Shown: positions 35,517 through 44,625, numbered from the stretch's first letter. The stretch is DNA of 64,000 nt from Lachnospiraceae bacterium (GCA_910575555.1 CAJTFX010000006.1:1509-65508); one strand, 5' to 3'. Translations and numbers: made by a program. The notes: generated by a model from the letters alone, not told the origin.

Positions 35517-36614
35517 ATGATTACGATAAAGAAGGGTATGATATCAGACGAATTGAAAAAGTTTCCTATTGTTTTATATGGCGCTGGATTTGCCGGGAGA
35601 CAGTGCAGTAAGATCCTGAAAAGTCATTCAGTAAATGTTGATATTTTTGTGGATGATGACAGAACCAAGAACGGAAAATGTATAGAAGAATTGACGGTGT
35701 ATTCTTATGAACAACTTGTAGATTATTGCAGGAAAAAAGAACATGTTAATGTAATTCTTACCTCTATTTATGGAGTGCAAATTGCAAAGAAAGTAGAGAA
35801 GATTCCCAATGTCACAATATATGAGATGTATGATTGGTATACTGAAATTGTAATGCCGGACAGATTTGGTGAAATGATTTATGATGAAGAATCCATAGAA
35901 AAGTATAAGAATAATATAGAGAAATTAAAAAAATATTTAGAAGATGAAGAATCAGGCTTAATTTTTGAAAATTTGTATCAATATATGAAAACTGGAGATA
36001 TCAATTATATTTATGAAGTAAGTTCAGCAGAAGAACAATACTTTATAAAAGAAGTTCTGGAATATTTTGGTGAACGGGCGTTTTCAATTATAGATGCAGG
36101 AGCTTATGAAGGAGAATTGATAAGGGCAATATCAGAGTTGAATTTGAATGTAAAAGAATGGTATTGTTTTGAGACGAATAAAGAAAATTATGAGAAACTT
36201 GCTGAGCATGCGGGAGAAAACAATTTTAAAGGAAAACAGATTTGTGTTCATAAAGGGTTGTGGAATAAAAATACTTCGCTTCATGTTTTTGGAAGCGGTA
36301 CATCTTCAAAAGTAGAAGAAGGGGAATATCAGGGAAATACAGTTGATATGGTAACGATCGATGAATATTTCAAAGATACTCCGATTGATTTAATTAAAAT
36401 GGATATTGAAGGGGCAGAAATGAATGCGCTCAAAGGCGGAATGAAAGTAATAAAGCGGGACAGGCCAGTGTTGGCAGTATCTATTTATCATTCGTTAGAA
36501 GACTATTATGAAATATTGAAATTATTGTTGAAAGAATTGTCTAATTATAAATATTATGTGCGGCATCATTCCATGGTTTTTTGTGAGACGGTGCTGTATG
36601 CAATTCCTGAATAG
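35517..36614 (+). CDS. FkbM family methyltransferase 2
   Basis: 365 residues. The N-terminal PIVLYGAGFAGRQCSKILKSHSVNVDIFVDDD parallels FkbM 1. The FkbM core is IIDAGAYEGELIRAI (SAM loop), YCFETNKENYEKL, LIKMDIEGAEMNALKGGMKVIKRDRPVLAVSIYH. The start at 35517 lies behind GGAGAAG; a frame extension to 35457 is not used. Probably methylates a sugar hydroxyl of the flagellin glycan. Confidence 0.85.
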   Translation: MITIKKGMISDELKKFPIVLYGAGFAGRQCSKILKSHSVNVDIFVDDDRTKNGKCIEELTVYSYEQLVDYCRKKEHVNVILTSIYGVQIAKKVEKIPNVTIYEMYDWYTEIVMPDRFGEMIYDEESIEKYKNNIEKLKKYLEDEESGLIFENLYQYMKTGDINYIYEVSSAEEQYFIKEVLEYFGERAFSIIDAGAYEGELIRAISELNLNVKEWYCFETNKENYEKLAEHAGENNFKGKQICVHKGLWNKNTSLHVFGSGTSSKVEEGEYQGNTVDMVTIDEYFKDTPIDLIKMDIEGAEMNALKGGMKVIKRDRPVLAVSIYHSLEDYYEILKLLLKELSNYKYYVRHHSMVFCETVLYAIPE

Positions 36615-36625
36615 AGGAGAGCATT

Positions 36626-37507
36626 ATGAAAGTATTAGTTACAGGTGCAGGTGGATTTATTGCCAGTAATGTTGCAGAATGGTTAGTGAAGAACTTTGAA
36701 TGTGAAATATTTGGTACATACCGAAACAGAAAGCCGTCTGGACGCTCTTTTTCCTGCGTTTGCTGTGACTTGTATCACGAACCGGAGATTCTTGAGGAAC
36801 TGGAATTCGATGCGGTAATACATTTTGCATCACAATTGTATGGTGAGAATATTCGGGAATTTTTAGATAATACTGTTCAGGCAACCATGAATCTGATAGA
36901 CGCTGCGGAAAGAAAAAATGTAAAAAAATTTATTTATATCTCTACAATTTCTGTTTGCGGAGAAACCAAAGGAACTATTTCTGAAAATTCTGCTCGTATC
37001 AACCAGAATGATTATGAAATAACAAAATGGATTGGAGAGCGATTATTAGAAGATGCCAATTTCGAAGAAAAAATAGTAATCAGGCTGCCGAGAGTGCTTG
37101 GGAAAGGAATTGATCTTACTGCTCCATGGCTGCCAAAGGTTTCTTATTCTATTTTGCAGAATGAGGATGTGTTTTATTATAATCCGGAATTGAAATATAA
37201 CGCATTAATCCATACAGATGATTTATCAGGATTTATTTATCATATCTTAAGTGAAAAAGAAAATTTAAGCGGAATATATTTATTAGGTTCAGAAGATGAA
37301 ATAACGGTTTTGGAAATTTTAAAAATACTAAAATCGGGGTTTCAGAGTAAATCAAAATTGATTGAGGTTGAACCCCGTGGTGCAAACAGGTGCTATTCTG
37401 TTGATATTACAAAAGCAAAAGCAGCGGGTTTTCGTGCAGATACAGTAAGGAATGTATTGAAAAAATATATTAAGGATATGGAGGAAGAAGTCAATGCGAG
37501 TATGTGA
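36626..37507 (+). CDS. NAD-dependent epimerase/dehydratase (extended SDR)
   Basis: 293 residues. VLVTGAGGFIASNVAEWL at the N-terminus binds NAD(P); catalytic YEITK (YxxxK) follows ISTISVCGE. It probably acts on a nucleotide sugar; substrate unassigned. Its last 14 bases overlap the ThDP enzyme gene, implying translational coupling and a shared pathway. Confidence 0.8.
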   Translation: MKVLVTGAGGFIASNVAEWLVKNFECEIFGTYRNRKPSGRSFSCVCCDLYHEPEILEELEFDAVIHFASQLYGENIREFLDNTVQATMNLIDAAERKNVKKFIYISTISVCGETKGTISENSARINQNDYEITKWIGERLLEDANFEEKIVIRLPRVLGKGIDLTAPWLPKVSYSILQNEDVFYYNPELKYNALIHTDDLSGFIYHILSEKENLSGIYLLGSEDEITVLEILKILKSGFQSKSKLIEVEPRGANRCYSVDITKAKAAGFRADTVRNVLKKYIKDMEEEVNASM

Positions 37508-39302
37508 TATCATTACTCAGTTTATCATTTCAACGGGAATTAATGATGTATTTATGTTTCCAGGAGGCGGAAACAAATTTTTAATAGATGGGCTTGCATC
37601 AAATAAGCAGATTCATTCAATTAGCTGCCATCATGAACAGGGATTGTCAATGGCTGTTGTTGGGTATGCAAAATATAAGGGAATGGGATATGGCATGGTG
37701 ACTACCGGATGCGGCGGAACGAATACAATCACTGGAGTTTTGGATGCCTGGCAGGATAGTACCGCCTGTATGTTTATCTCGGGACAGTGCCATAGTAAGC
37801 AATTAATAAAATGTGTGGATGCACCGGTTCGCCAGGTGGGTATTCAGGAAGCGGATATTGTAACGATAGTATCGTCCATTACAAAATATGCCGTTATGTT
37901 GGAAAAGCCGGAAGATATACTTTATGAATTGGAAAAAGCGTATTTTATTGCCAGAGAAGGAAGGCCGGGGCCGGTTTGGCTGGATATTCCGTTAGATATG
38001 CAGGCGGCTCAGGTGGATGAACATGCTTTAAGGCATTTTGATGAAAGTGAATATAAAAGTTCATATATTACAGATATTATGGAGGATGATATTGAAGAAA
38101 TCATAGAGTTGTTAAAATATGCAAAGCGCCCTGTAATATTAGGCGGGCAAGGGGTACGCTTATCAGGTGCTATTGAACTTTTTGAAAAATTTGTAGAACA
38201 TTTTGATATTCCTGCTGTATTTGCCAGAATGGGAACGGATGCACTGCTGACAGTTAATAAATATAATACCGGTGTGGCAGGAAAGTACGGAAACAGGTCA
38301 GGGAATATAATAATGCAAAATGCAGATGTTTTATTAGTGCTTGGATGCAGGTTGGGAATTAATACAGTAGGTTATTCATATGATTTGTTTGCAAGGGATG
38401 CGAAAGTAATTGTTGTTGATATAGATGCTGATGAACATAAAAAAAATACTGTGCATATTGATAAATTTGTACAGGCTGATTTGAAAAAGTTTTTTGAAAT
38501 GATGCTGAATAAGGACAAAATGAAGCATTCGTGGTGGATGGAAAAATGTACAAACTTAAAGAAGAGATATCCGGCTTGTACAGAAAAGCATTATGAAGAT
38601 AAAAATGGGATTAGTGTATATGCATTTTTAAATGAATTATCTAAGAGGCTTCCGGAAAAAGTCACTATATGCACTGATACAGGCTCGGCATTTTTTGCAG
38701 GGCCTCAAGTGCTGGTATTAAATAATAGAGAACAGAGGTATATTACAAGCGGAGGACAAGCAGATATGGGATTTGTTCTTCCAGCATGCGTGGGTATAAG
38801 TATAGCTTGTGAAAAAAAAGAAGTTATCGGAATTGCCGGAGATGGAAGTTTTATGCTGAATATACAAGAATTGCAGACTGTAGCAGGTAATCAGCTTCCA
38901 GTGAAACTATTTGTATTAAATAATAACGGATATATGTCGATCAGGCAAATGCAGCAGAATGTGTGCGGGAACCGGTTATTAGGGGTTGATCGGGATACGG
39001 GGCTTACGTTTCCTGATTTTAAAAAAATTGCAGAAGGGTTTCATATTCGGTATATCCGTATGGAAAAAGTCGAAGAATTAGAGACTAAGTTTTTGGAGAT
39101 TTATGATCATGATGGACCGGTGCTGTGTGAGGTAGTATGCCAAGAAAATGAGGAGATATTGTGTGCTGGAACTGCAGCTATGGCAGATGGCAGTAAAAAA
39201 CAGGTATTGGAGGATATGGTACCGTATCTTGACAGAGAAGAATTAGAAAATCTTATTTATGAGATAAAGGAAAATGAGTCATATCAATTTACGATGGAGT
39301 AA
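37494..39302 (+). CDS. ThDP-dependent enzyme (acetolactate-synthase-like carboligase)
   Basis: 602 residues in three ThDP domains: N-terminal PYR domain with the catalytic Glu in SCHHEQGLSMAVVGYAK, a central domain (RPVILGGQGVRLSGA), and the C-terminal PP domain with GDGSFMLNIQELQT...FVLNNNGYMSI, the ThDP/Mg motif. Within a sugar cluster, such enzymes can transfer a pyruvate-derived two-carbon unit to a keto sugar, as YerE does in yersiniose formation. That role is inferred. A simple acetolactate synthase is less likely given the overlap with an SDR gene and no small-subunit gene. Confidence 0.75.
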   Translation: MRVCDIITQFIISTGINDVFMFPGGGNKFLIDGLASNKQIHSISCHHEQGLSMAVVGYAKYKGMGYGMVTTGCGGTNTITGVLDAWQDSTACMFISGQCHSKQLIKCVDAPVRQVGIQEADIVTIVSSITKYAVMLEKPEDILYELEKAYFIAREGRPGPVWLDIPLDMQAAQVDEHALRHFDESEYKSSYITDIMEDDIEEIIELLKYAKRPVILGGQGVRLSGAIELFEKFVEHFDIPAVFARMGTDALLTVNKYNTGVAGKYGNRSGNIIMQNADVLLVLGCRLGINTVGYSYDLFARDAKVIVVDIDADEHKKNTVHIDKFVQADLKKFFEMMLNKDKMKHSWWMEKCTNLKKRYPACTEKHYEDKNGISVYAFLNELSKRLPEKVTICTDTGSAFFAGPQVLVLNNREQRYITSGGQADMGFVLPACVGISIACEKKEVIGIAGDGSFMLNIQELQTVAGNQLPVKLFVLNNNGYMSIRQMQQNVCGNRLLGVDRDTGLTFPDFKKIAEGFHIRYIRMEKVEELETKFLEIYDHDGPVLCEVVCQENEEILCAGTAAMADGSKKQVLEDMVPYLDREELENLIYEIKENESYQFTME

Positions 39303-39375
39303 TTTGTATAGGGCTTGCAGCAATATCGTATTATAGTTTTGCCAAATGCTGTAATAAAAAGGGTAGAGAAAAATT

Positions 39376-40902
39376 ATGGGAAAAATTATATCCAAAGAAA
39401 AGATAGATGAAATAAAAAGACTGAAAGAAAAGGGTAAAATAATTATTCTTTGTCATGGTGTATTTGACCTTATTCATCCAGGGCATATCATACATTTTCA
39501 GGAAGCAAAAAAGATGGGGGATATTCTTGTCGTTTCCATAACCGCAGCGGAATATGTGCGCAAAGGGCCGGGCCGGCCCTATTTTGACGATGAGATGAGG
39601 CTGAAGTTTTTATCAGCAATTGAGTGTATAGATTATGTAATGATATCCGAGGGGTATACCGTGGATGATGTCATTGAGTCCATAGAGCCAAATCTCTATG
39701 TGAAGGGAGAAGAATATGCAAAAGCGGAAGATGACATTACAGGTAAAATCCAGGAAGAAATTGATCTGGTAAGAAGCCATGGCGGAGATATTGCTTATAC
39801 CACTGGTCGGGTGTTTAGTTCTACAAAACTGATCAATCATGCGCTCCCTGCATTGTCCCCTGAGGTAAAAGAATTTATGGCAGGCTTCAGTCAGCGATAT
39901 TCTATAGAAGATATCCGCAATTATACAGACAATATGGGAAAGCTGAAGGTATTAGTGGTTGGGGATGCAATTATTGACGAATACATTTACTGTAATGTGC
40001 AGGGAATGATGTCGAAGGATATGGGATATTCTGCAAGATATCAATATAAGGAACAATACCTGGGCGGGACATTGGCAGTTGCGCGGCATCTGGCGTCCTT
40101 TACCGAAAATGTCACTTTGATGAGTGTGATAGGGACGGAGGAAAATGTACACAGCAGAATGCTGGATGAACTCAGTGATAAAATGCGGGTAGATATGACT
40201 TACAGCAATGTTTTTGAGACAATCGTGAAAAGCCGCTATGTGAGTTTAAATGAAAAAAGAGAAGAAATAGATAAAGTATTTGCAGTGAATAATCTTCCGG
40301 TGCCTATGCGTATTGATAAAGAAGCCCTGGATAAATTTAAAGATAAATTAAAAAATAAAATCAGTGATTTTGATGTAGTTGTTTTATGCGACTTTGGACA
40401 TGGATTAATAGATAGAGAGATTATGAAGATAATTCAGGAAAATGCGAGATTTTTAGCGATAAATTGCCAGACCAATTCTTCTAATTATGGAAAAAATTTA
40501 ATTACAAAGTATAAACGGGCGGATGTGTTTGCTTTGGATCAAAAGGAATTGAATCTTGCATTTTCTGAATATTGGCAAAGCGAAGATGAATTGCTGGTTC
40601 GGTTATCGGAACACTTTGGAAGCCCTGGTTGGCTGACACAAGGCTCTCAGGGCGCCACTTCCGTGAACAATGGGCATTTAAAGACATGTCCTGCATTTAC
40701 TTTGAAGGTAAAAGACACGATAGGCGCAGGAGACGCGTTTTTCGCTTTGGCAAGTCTGGCAGTTGCAGCAGGGGCTTCTATGGAAATGGGTACTTTTATG
40801 GGGAATATTGCGGGAGCTCTGGCAGCAAATATTGTTGGAAATAAAGAATCAATAGAAAAAGTAAATGTGCTGAAATATGCAAGCACCTTATTGAATGTAT
40901 AA
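39376..40902 (+). CDS. hldE: Bifunctional cytidylyltransferase-PfkB kinase (HldE-like, domains reversed)
   Basis: 508 residues. Residues 1-150 form a nucleotidyltransferase (GVFDLIHPGHIIHFQEAKKMGDILVVSI, HxGH motif; RPYFDDEMRLKFLSAIECIDYV). Residues about 190-508 form a PfkB kinase (VVGDAIIDEYI, YLGGTLAVARHLA, DTIGAGDAFFA). E. coli HldE has kinase first and transferase second; the order is inverted here. The expected role is to phosphorylate heptose-7-phosphate at C1 and then form the nucleotide sugar. GmhA and GmhB genes follow closely. Confidence 0.8.
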   Translation: MGKIISKEKIDEIKRLKEKGKIIILCHGVFDLIHPGHIIHFQEAKKMGDILVVSITAAEYVRKGPGRPYFDDEMRLKFLSAIECIDYVMISEGYTVDDVIESIEPNLYVKGEEYAKAEDDITGKIQEEIDLVRSHGGDIAYTTGRVFSSTKLINHALPALSPEVKEFMAGFSQRYSIEDIRNYTDNMGKLKVLVVGDAIIDEYIYCNVQGMMSKDMGYSARYQYKEQYLGGTLAVARHLASFTENVTLMSVIGTEENVHSRMLDELSDKMRVDMTYSNVFETIVKSRYVSLNEKREEIDKVFAVNNLPVPMRIDKEALDKFKDKLKNKISDFDVVVLCDFGHGLIDREIMKIIQENARFLAINCQTNSSNYGKNLITKYKRADVFALDQKELNLAFSEYWQSEDELLVRLSEHFGSPGWLTQGSQGATSVNNGHLKTCPAFTLKVKDTIGAGDAFFALASLAVAAGASMEMGTFMGNIAGALAANIVGNKESIEKVNVLKYASTLLNV

Positions 40903-40926
40903 AGAATGAAGCAGGGAGGAAGAAAG

Positions 40927-41910
40927 ATGGTATCATTAGTAACAGGAGGCTGCGGTTTTATCGGTTCCCATATCGTAGATCGCCTTTTGGCAGAGGGACA
41001 TACAGTGCGTGTCATTGACAATTTTACTACAGGCCGTCCGGCGAATCTGGAACACCAGAAAGAAAACGATAATTTGAAAATATTTCAAAGGGATATTCGC
41101 AGAAAAGAAGAAATAGAAGAAATTTTTACAGGAGTAGATTATGTATTCCATCTGGCAGCTTTGGCGGATATTGTTCCGTCTATCCAAAAGCCATGGGAAT
41201 ATTATTCCTCTAATGTGCTGGGGACTTTCAATGTGGTGGAGTGTGCCAAGGATGCAGGCGTGAAAAAGCTTGTATATGCTGCCTCATCATCCTGTTATGG
41301 AATACCAGATGAATTTCCTACCAAAGAAACAGCAGAAATCCGTCCGCAGTATCCTTATGCACTGACAAAGAGACTTGGCGAGGAAACAGTACTTCACTGG
41401 GGACAGGTTTACGGCCTTCCGGTGATTACGCTGCGGCTTTTTAACGTTTATGGGACCCGTTCCCGGACATCAGGAACATATGGCGCTGTATTTGGAGTAT
41501 TTTTGGCTCAGAAACTGGCAGGAAAGCCTTTTACCGTTGTTGGAACAGGAGAGCAGACCAGAGATTTTACTTATGTAACAGATGTGGCAGATGCGTTTTA
41601 TACAGCGGCAATGTCTGAAATAGTAAATGAAACATTTAATGTTGGCAGCGGCGGAACTTATTCAGTGAACCGATTGTGTGAACTATTGGGCGGAGATACT
41701 GTACATATTCCGAAGCGTCCGGGAGAGCCGGACTGTACATTTGCCAATACAGAGAAAATTGAGAAAGAATTAGGATGGAAGGCAAGAATAACATTGGAAG
41801 AAGGAGTAGCCCAAATTTTGGATCATATTGATTATTGGAAAGAAGCTCCTGTTTGGACGCCGGATTCTATTGGAGAGGCAACCAGTGATTGGTTTAAATA
41901 TCTTGGTTAG
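40927..41910 (+). CDS. NAD-dependent nucleotide-sugar epimerase
   Basis: 327 residues. VTGGCGFIGSHIVDRLL (NAD loop), ASSSCYGIP and YALTK (YxxxK) are the extended-SDR motifs. The overall form resembles UDP-glucose 4-epimerase. It sits between the HldE-like gene and gmhA, so action on a heptose nucleotide is plausible, although it need not be HldD. The start at 40927 has GGGAGG seven bases upstream. Confidence 0.8.
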   Translation: MVSLVTGGCGFIGSHIVDRLLAEGHTVRVIDNFTTGRPANLEHQKENDNLKIFQRDIRRKEEIEEIFTGVDYVFHLAALADIVPSIQKPWEYYSSNVLGTFNVVECAKDAGVKKLVYAASSSCYGIPDEFPTKETAEIRPQYPYALTKRLGEETVLHWGQVYGLPVITLRLFNVYGTRSRTSGTYGAVFGVFLAQKLAGKPFTVVGTGEQTRDFTYVTDVADAFYTAAMSEIVNETFNVGSGGTYSVNRLCELLGGDTVHIPKRPGEPDCTFANTEKIEKELGWKARITLEEGVAQILDHIDYWKEAPVWTPDSIGEATSDWFKYLG

Positions 41911-41993
41911 CAAAAGGTATTGATAAGCTTGTTGGCAAATCATTTGGCTCACGGGTATATCTTGGAGATAAATAAGATTCATGGAGGAATGGA

Positions 41994-42572
41994 ATGTACA
42001 CGGATTATCTGAAAAAGCTGTTCTGCTATCTGGAAGAAACAAAGGTGTATGACAGAGAGAAAAATCCCTGCAGGGATTATGAAGAAGCCATACAGAGACT
42101 GGTGGATCTATTTTCTGAAATGAAGGAGAATGGAAAACAGGTGTTTTTTATAGGAAATGGAGGAAGCGCAGCAATTGCCAGCCATATGACAGCGGATTTT
42201 ATGAAAAACGGAGGCATGAAAACCTATAGTCTGTATGATAATTCAGTTACTACCTGCATGGGGAACGATTATGGTTATGAATATATTTTTTCCCGACCGT
42301 TGGAATTTCTTGGAAATGAAGGAGATCTTTTAGTGGCGGTCAGCAGTTCTGGTAATTCTCAAAATATTGTCAATGCCATACAGGCTGCTCAGAAAAAGCG
42401 TATGAAAATTATTACTTTGTCAGGCTTTCAGAAAGAAAATCGTATTATCGGTATGGGAATGTATAACATTCATGTGCCGGTCAGTCACTATGGTATGGTG
42501 GAGTCTATCCATAATTTGATTTTGCAGCAAATTGTCGATGTGATTATGGATAGAGACGGAGAATGTCTGTAG
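41994..42572 (+). CDS. gmhA: Phosphoheptose isomerase-like SIS protein
   Basis: 192 residues. FIGNGGSAAIASHMTADFMK, CMGNDYGYEYIFSRPLE and SSSGNSQNIVNAIQAA follow the GmhA pattern, and the C-terminal half has the expected IHVPVSHYGMVESIHNLILQQIVD. GmhA converts sedoheptulose 7-phosphate to D-glycero-D-manno-heptose 7-phosphate. Its place between hldE-like and gmhB genes makes the assignment strong. GGAGGAATGGA lies before the start. Confidence 0.85.
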   Translation: MYTDYLKKLFCYLEETKVYDREKNPCRDYEEAIQRLVDLFSEMKENGKQVFFIGNGGSAAIASHMTADFMKNGGMKTYSLYDNSVTTCMGNDYGYEYIFSRPLEFLGNEGDLLVAVSSSGNSQNIVNAIQAAQKKRMKIITLSGFQKENRIIGMGMYNIHVPVSHYGMVESIHNLILQQIVDVIMDRDGECL

Positions 42573-42593
42573 CAAAAGCGGAGAGATAGAAAC

Positions 42594-43124
42594 ATGGAGA
42601 AAAAAGCGGCGGTTTTCCTGGATCGGGATGGGGTATTGTGCGTTGAGAAGGGGTATGTGACTCAAATACAGGATTTGGAAATATTTCCCTATGCAAAGCA
42701 ATGTATTCAGGAACTGCATAAAAAAGATTATTTGGCTATCTGCGTTACAAATCAGTCAGCAGTGGCGAGAGGTATGATGTCAGAGGATACATTGATAGCA
42801 ATAAATGAATATTTGATGCAGGAATTAAACCTGGATGCCGTATATTATTGTCCTCATTATCCGGTAGGAATTGGGAAATATGCAAGGGATTGTAATTGCA
42901 GAAAGCCTAAAACCGGCATGCTGGATGCGGCCATTGAAACATATGGGATAGATATAGCCTCATCCTATATGGTGGGAGATCGTTTATCTGATATTATCTG
43001 CGGGCAGAAAGCCGGATTAAAGACAGTGTTATTAAAAAGCGGGTATGAGGTAAAAGGATTAGAATTGCAGGCAGAGCCGTATGATATCTATAGGAATTTG
43101 AAGGAATTTCTCTTAAATATCTGA
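42594..43124 (+). CDS. gmhB: Heptose-1,7-bisphosphate phosphatase (GmhB, HAD family)
   Basis: 176 residues. The HAD motif FLDRDGVL near the N-terminus, TNQSAVARG, the zinc-site pattern CPHYPVG...CNCRKPKTGM and MVGDRLSDI are all GmhB features. It removes the C7 phosphate before nucleotide transfer. It follows gmhA by 21 bases and ends the operon before a nested hairpin. Confidence 0.9.
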   Translation: MEKKAAVFLDRDGVLCVEKGYVTQIQDLEIFPYAKQCIQELHKKDYLAICVTNQSAVARGMMSEDTLIAINEYLMQELNLDAVYYCPHYPVGIGKYARDCNCRKPKTGMLDAAIETYGIDIASSYMVGDRLSDIICGQKAGLKTVLLKSGYEVKGLELQAEPYDIYRNLKEFLLNI

Positions 43125-43144
43125 CAGAAAATGGATTCTGGAAA

Positions 43145-43250
43145 AATGGGGCTTTCGGGAAACAGCAATTTTTCACAATATATAGCTGCGATTTCTGAGA
43201 ATTTGCAGCTATAGATTATGTATAAATTCCGTTTTCCGAAAGCCCCATTG
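43145..43250. repeat. Nested double inverted repeat between convergent genes
   Basis: The outer arms AATGGGGCTTTCGG..AAAC (43145) and GTTT..CCGAAAGCCCCATT (43231) enclose an inner perfect pair TATAGCTGC (43181) and GCAGCTATA (43205). It lies between gmhB and the convergent amidotransferase gene, so a bidirectional terminator is possible, but there is no clear T-run. A small palindromic element is the alternative. Confidence 0.6.
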
Positions 43251-43281
43251 TGGAAATATGAATTTTCCTGACAGTCTATTT

Positions 43282-44439
43282 TTAATCTTTCCAAATAGGA
43301 TGTTTAAGAACCCATCCCTCTGAGGTATTTTCCCAGATATGGTCAGAACGCCAGGAATCTATAAATTCCTGAAATTGCTCTTCCGTAATATCGCAATATT
43401 TTAAGAAAGTCTCATAGTATTTCTGAGGAAATTCTCCATCATATTTTTTTACTAAAGAAATTCCCTCATCTCTGTTAATCCTGCCGTCCCGGATTTCATG
43501 TGCTGCATCTGCTGTGGTGCGGCCAATTCCGAATTTAATATATGAGAGATAATAATGGAAACCATCTAATTTGTCGTCTAAACTTGCATATTTTGAATAA
43601 GTGCCTTCGCTGCGTTCCGGATTGCAGGTGAATCCATTGTTTTCTTTACAGTAATTGTAATTTTCCTGGGGGTCCCAATATTTATAATAGCTGAAAAAGT
43701 GGATTTCTGTGTTATTGTTTTTGATATCCTCATAATCGGGCGCCATATATGGCAGCATATCTTCCTCAGTTAATCCATATTTCGTCCAGACTTCAGGTCC
43801 CATTCCTGAAAAGTAATGTTTGTTGTGATCTGTAATTTCTCTTGTTGGTTTATCAGCGTTTTTCATATCTCCGCCGTATTCCACCTCGCCGTTTTCACCA
43901 TACATGATTAGTGAAATGCCATATTTTACGGCAATCTGCAGAGGAAAATTAGTTTGTCCAAAGATAAAGGGTTGGAAAGGATCTCCCAGATGTTCAAAAG
44001 CGAGCTTTGTCAATTTACGGTTTACGGTTCCGTTTGGCCTGCCTAAAATGTTGTCAAACCCTCCGATATCAATAAATGCATCCAGATTCTTTCTTCCGAT
44101 TTCTGTTGGAACAAGGGGAGACCATGTAACTGTAAGAGGATGCATTCCGTATTTGTATTTTAGCTGATGTGCGACAAATCCACCGTCTTTTCCGCCGCTG
44201 CAGGGCACAATGACATCCCATGATCCATCTTTGGATCTGAATTTATCACATAAATCTTTCAATTCCTGTTCTCTGGCAGTCCAATCTATACTTCTTTTAA
44301 CTTCATTGAATCTGCATGCGCTGCATACGCCTTCTTCGTCAAAAGTAATTCTTGGGCGCTGATTTGACATTGTGCATTTTTTACAATACTTTACTTCCTC
44401 TGGTAAGTGATACATTTTAATTAAGTCTCTTTTTTCCAT
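43282..44439 (-). CDS. N-acetyl sugar amidotransferase (PseA/WbpG type)
   Basis: 385 residues. CxxC pairs at 19-22 and 39-42 (YCKKCTMS; VCSACRF) and the PP-loop PCSGGKDGGF at about 79-88 bind ATP. The family turns an acetamido group of a nonulosonic acid or precursor into acetamidino, using ammonia. It is the only minus-strand gene of the glycan cluster and diverges from flagellin. A sigma-28 promoter on its strand (44599-44625) and a terminator-like hairpin in its leader suggest tight co-regulation. GGATGGAGGAATAAC precedes the ATG. Confidence 0.85.
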   Translation of the reverse strand: MEKRDLIKMYHLPEEVKYCKKCTMSNQRPRITFDEEGVCSACRFNEVKRSIDWTAREQELKDLCDKFRSKDGSWDVIVPCSGGKDGGFVAHQLKYKYGMHPLTVTWSPLVPTEIGRKNLDAFIDIGGFDNILGRPNGTVNRKLTKLAFEHLGDPFQPFIFGQTNFPLQIAVKYGISLIMYGENGEVEYGGDMKNADKPTREITDHNKHYFSGMGPEVWTKYGLTEEDMLPYMAPDYEDIKNNNTEIHFFSYYKYWDPQENYNYCKENNGFTCNPERSEGTYSKYASLDDKLDGFHYYLSYIKFGIGRTTADAAHEIRDGRINRDEGISLVKKYDGEFPQKYYETFLKYCDITEEQFQEFIDSWRSDHIWENTSEGWVLKHPIWKD

Positions 44440-44471
44440 TATGTTATTCCTCCATCCTGATGTTAACCTGC

Positions 44472-44500
44472 AAAAAAAGACACTGCATCAAGTGCAGTGT
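44472..44500 (-). terminator. Terminator-like hairpin in the amidotransferase leader
   Basis: On the minus strand ACACTGCA-CTTGA-TGCAGTGT is followed by C and seven T. It lies about 33-61 bases before the start codon and downstream of the inferred promoter, so it would act as an attenuator rather than a gene end. Confidence 0.6.
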
Positions 44501-44598
44501 TCACATAATAATATAGAAGCGATTCCATTCGCACCTGACAAAATCCATTTTGCTGCGGTTATTTTATTGTACTAAAGCCTAATCTGATATCAATAAAT

Positions 44599-44625
44599 TT
44601 ATCGGACTTAACCTTGCAAAACTTA
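44599..44625 (-). promoter_or_regulatory. Sigma-28 promoter of the amidotransferase gene
   Basis: Read on the minus strand: TAAG, 15 bases, TCCGATAA. The -10 equals that of flagellin. The two promoters diverge across about 50 bases. Confidence 0.65.

Noticed and set aside
37494-39302. Biosynthetic acetolactate synthase
   Set aside because: No small-subunit or other branched-chain amino acid gene is near, and the gene overlaps a sugar SDR within a glycan operon.
40927-41910. Assignment as ADP-heptose 6-epimerase (HldD)
   Set aside because: The motifs visible fit general UDP-sugar epimerases and do not allow the specific call; only context points to heptose.
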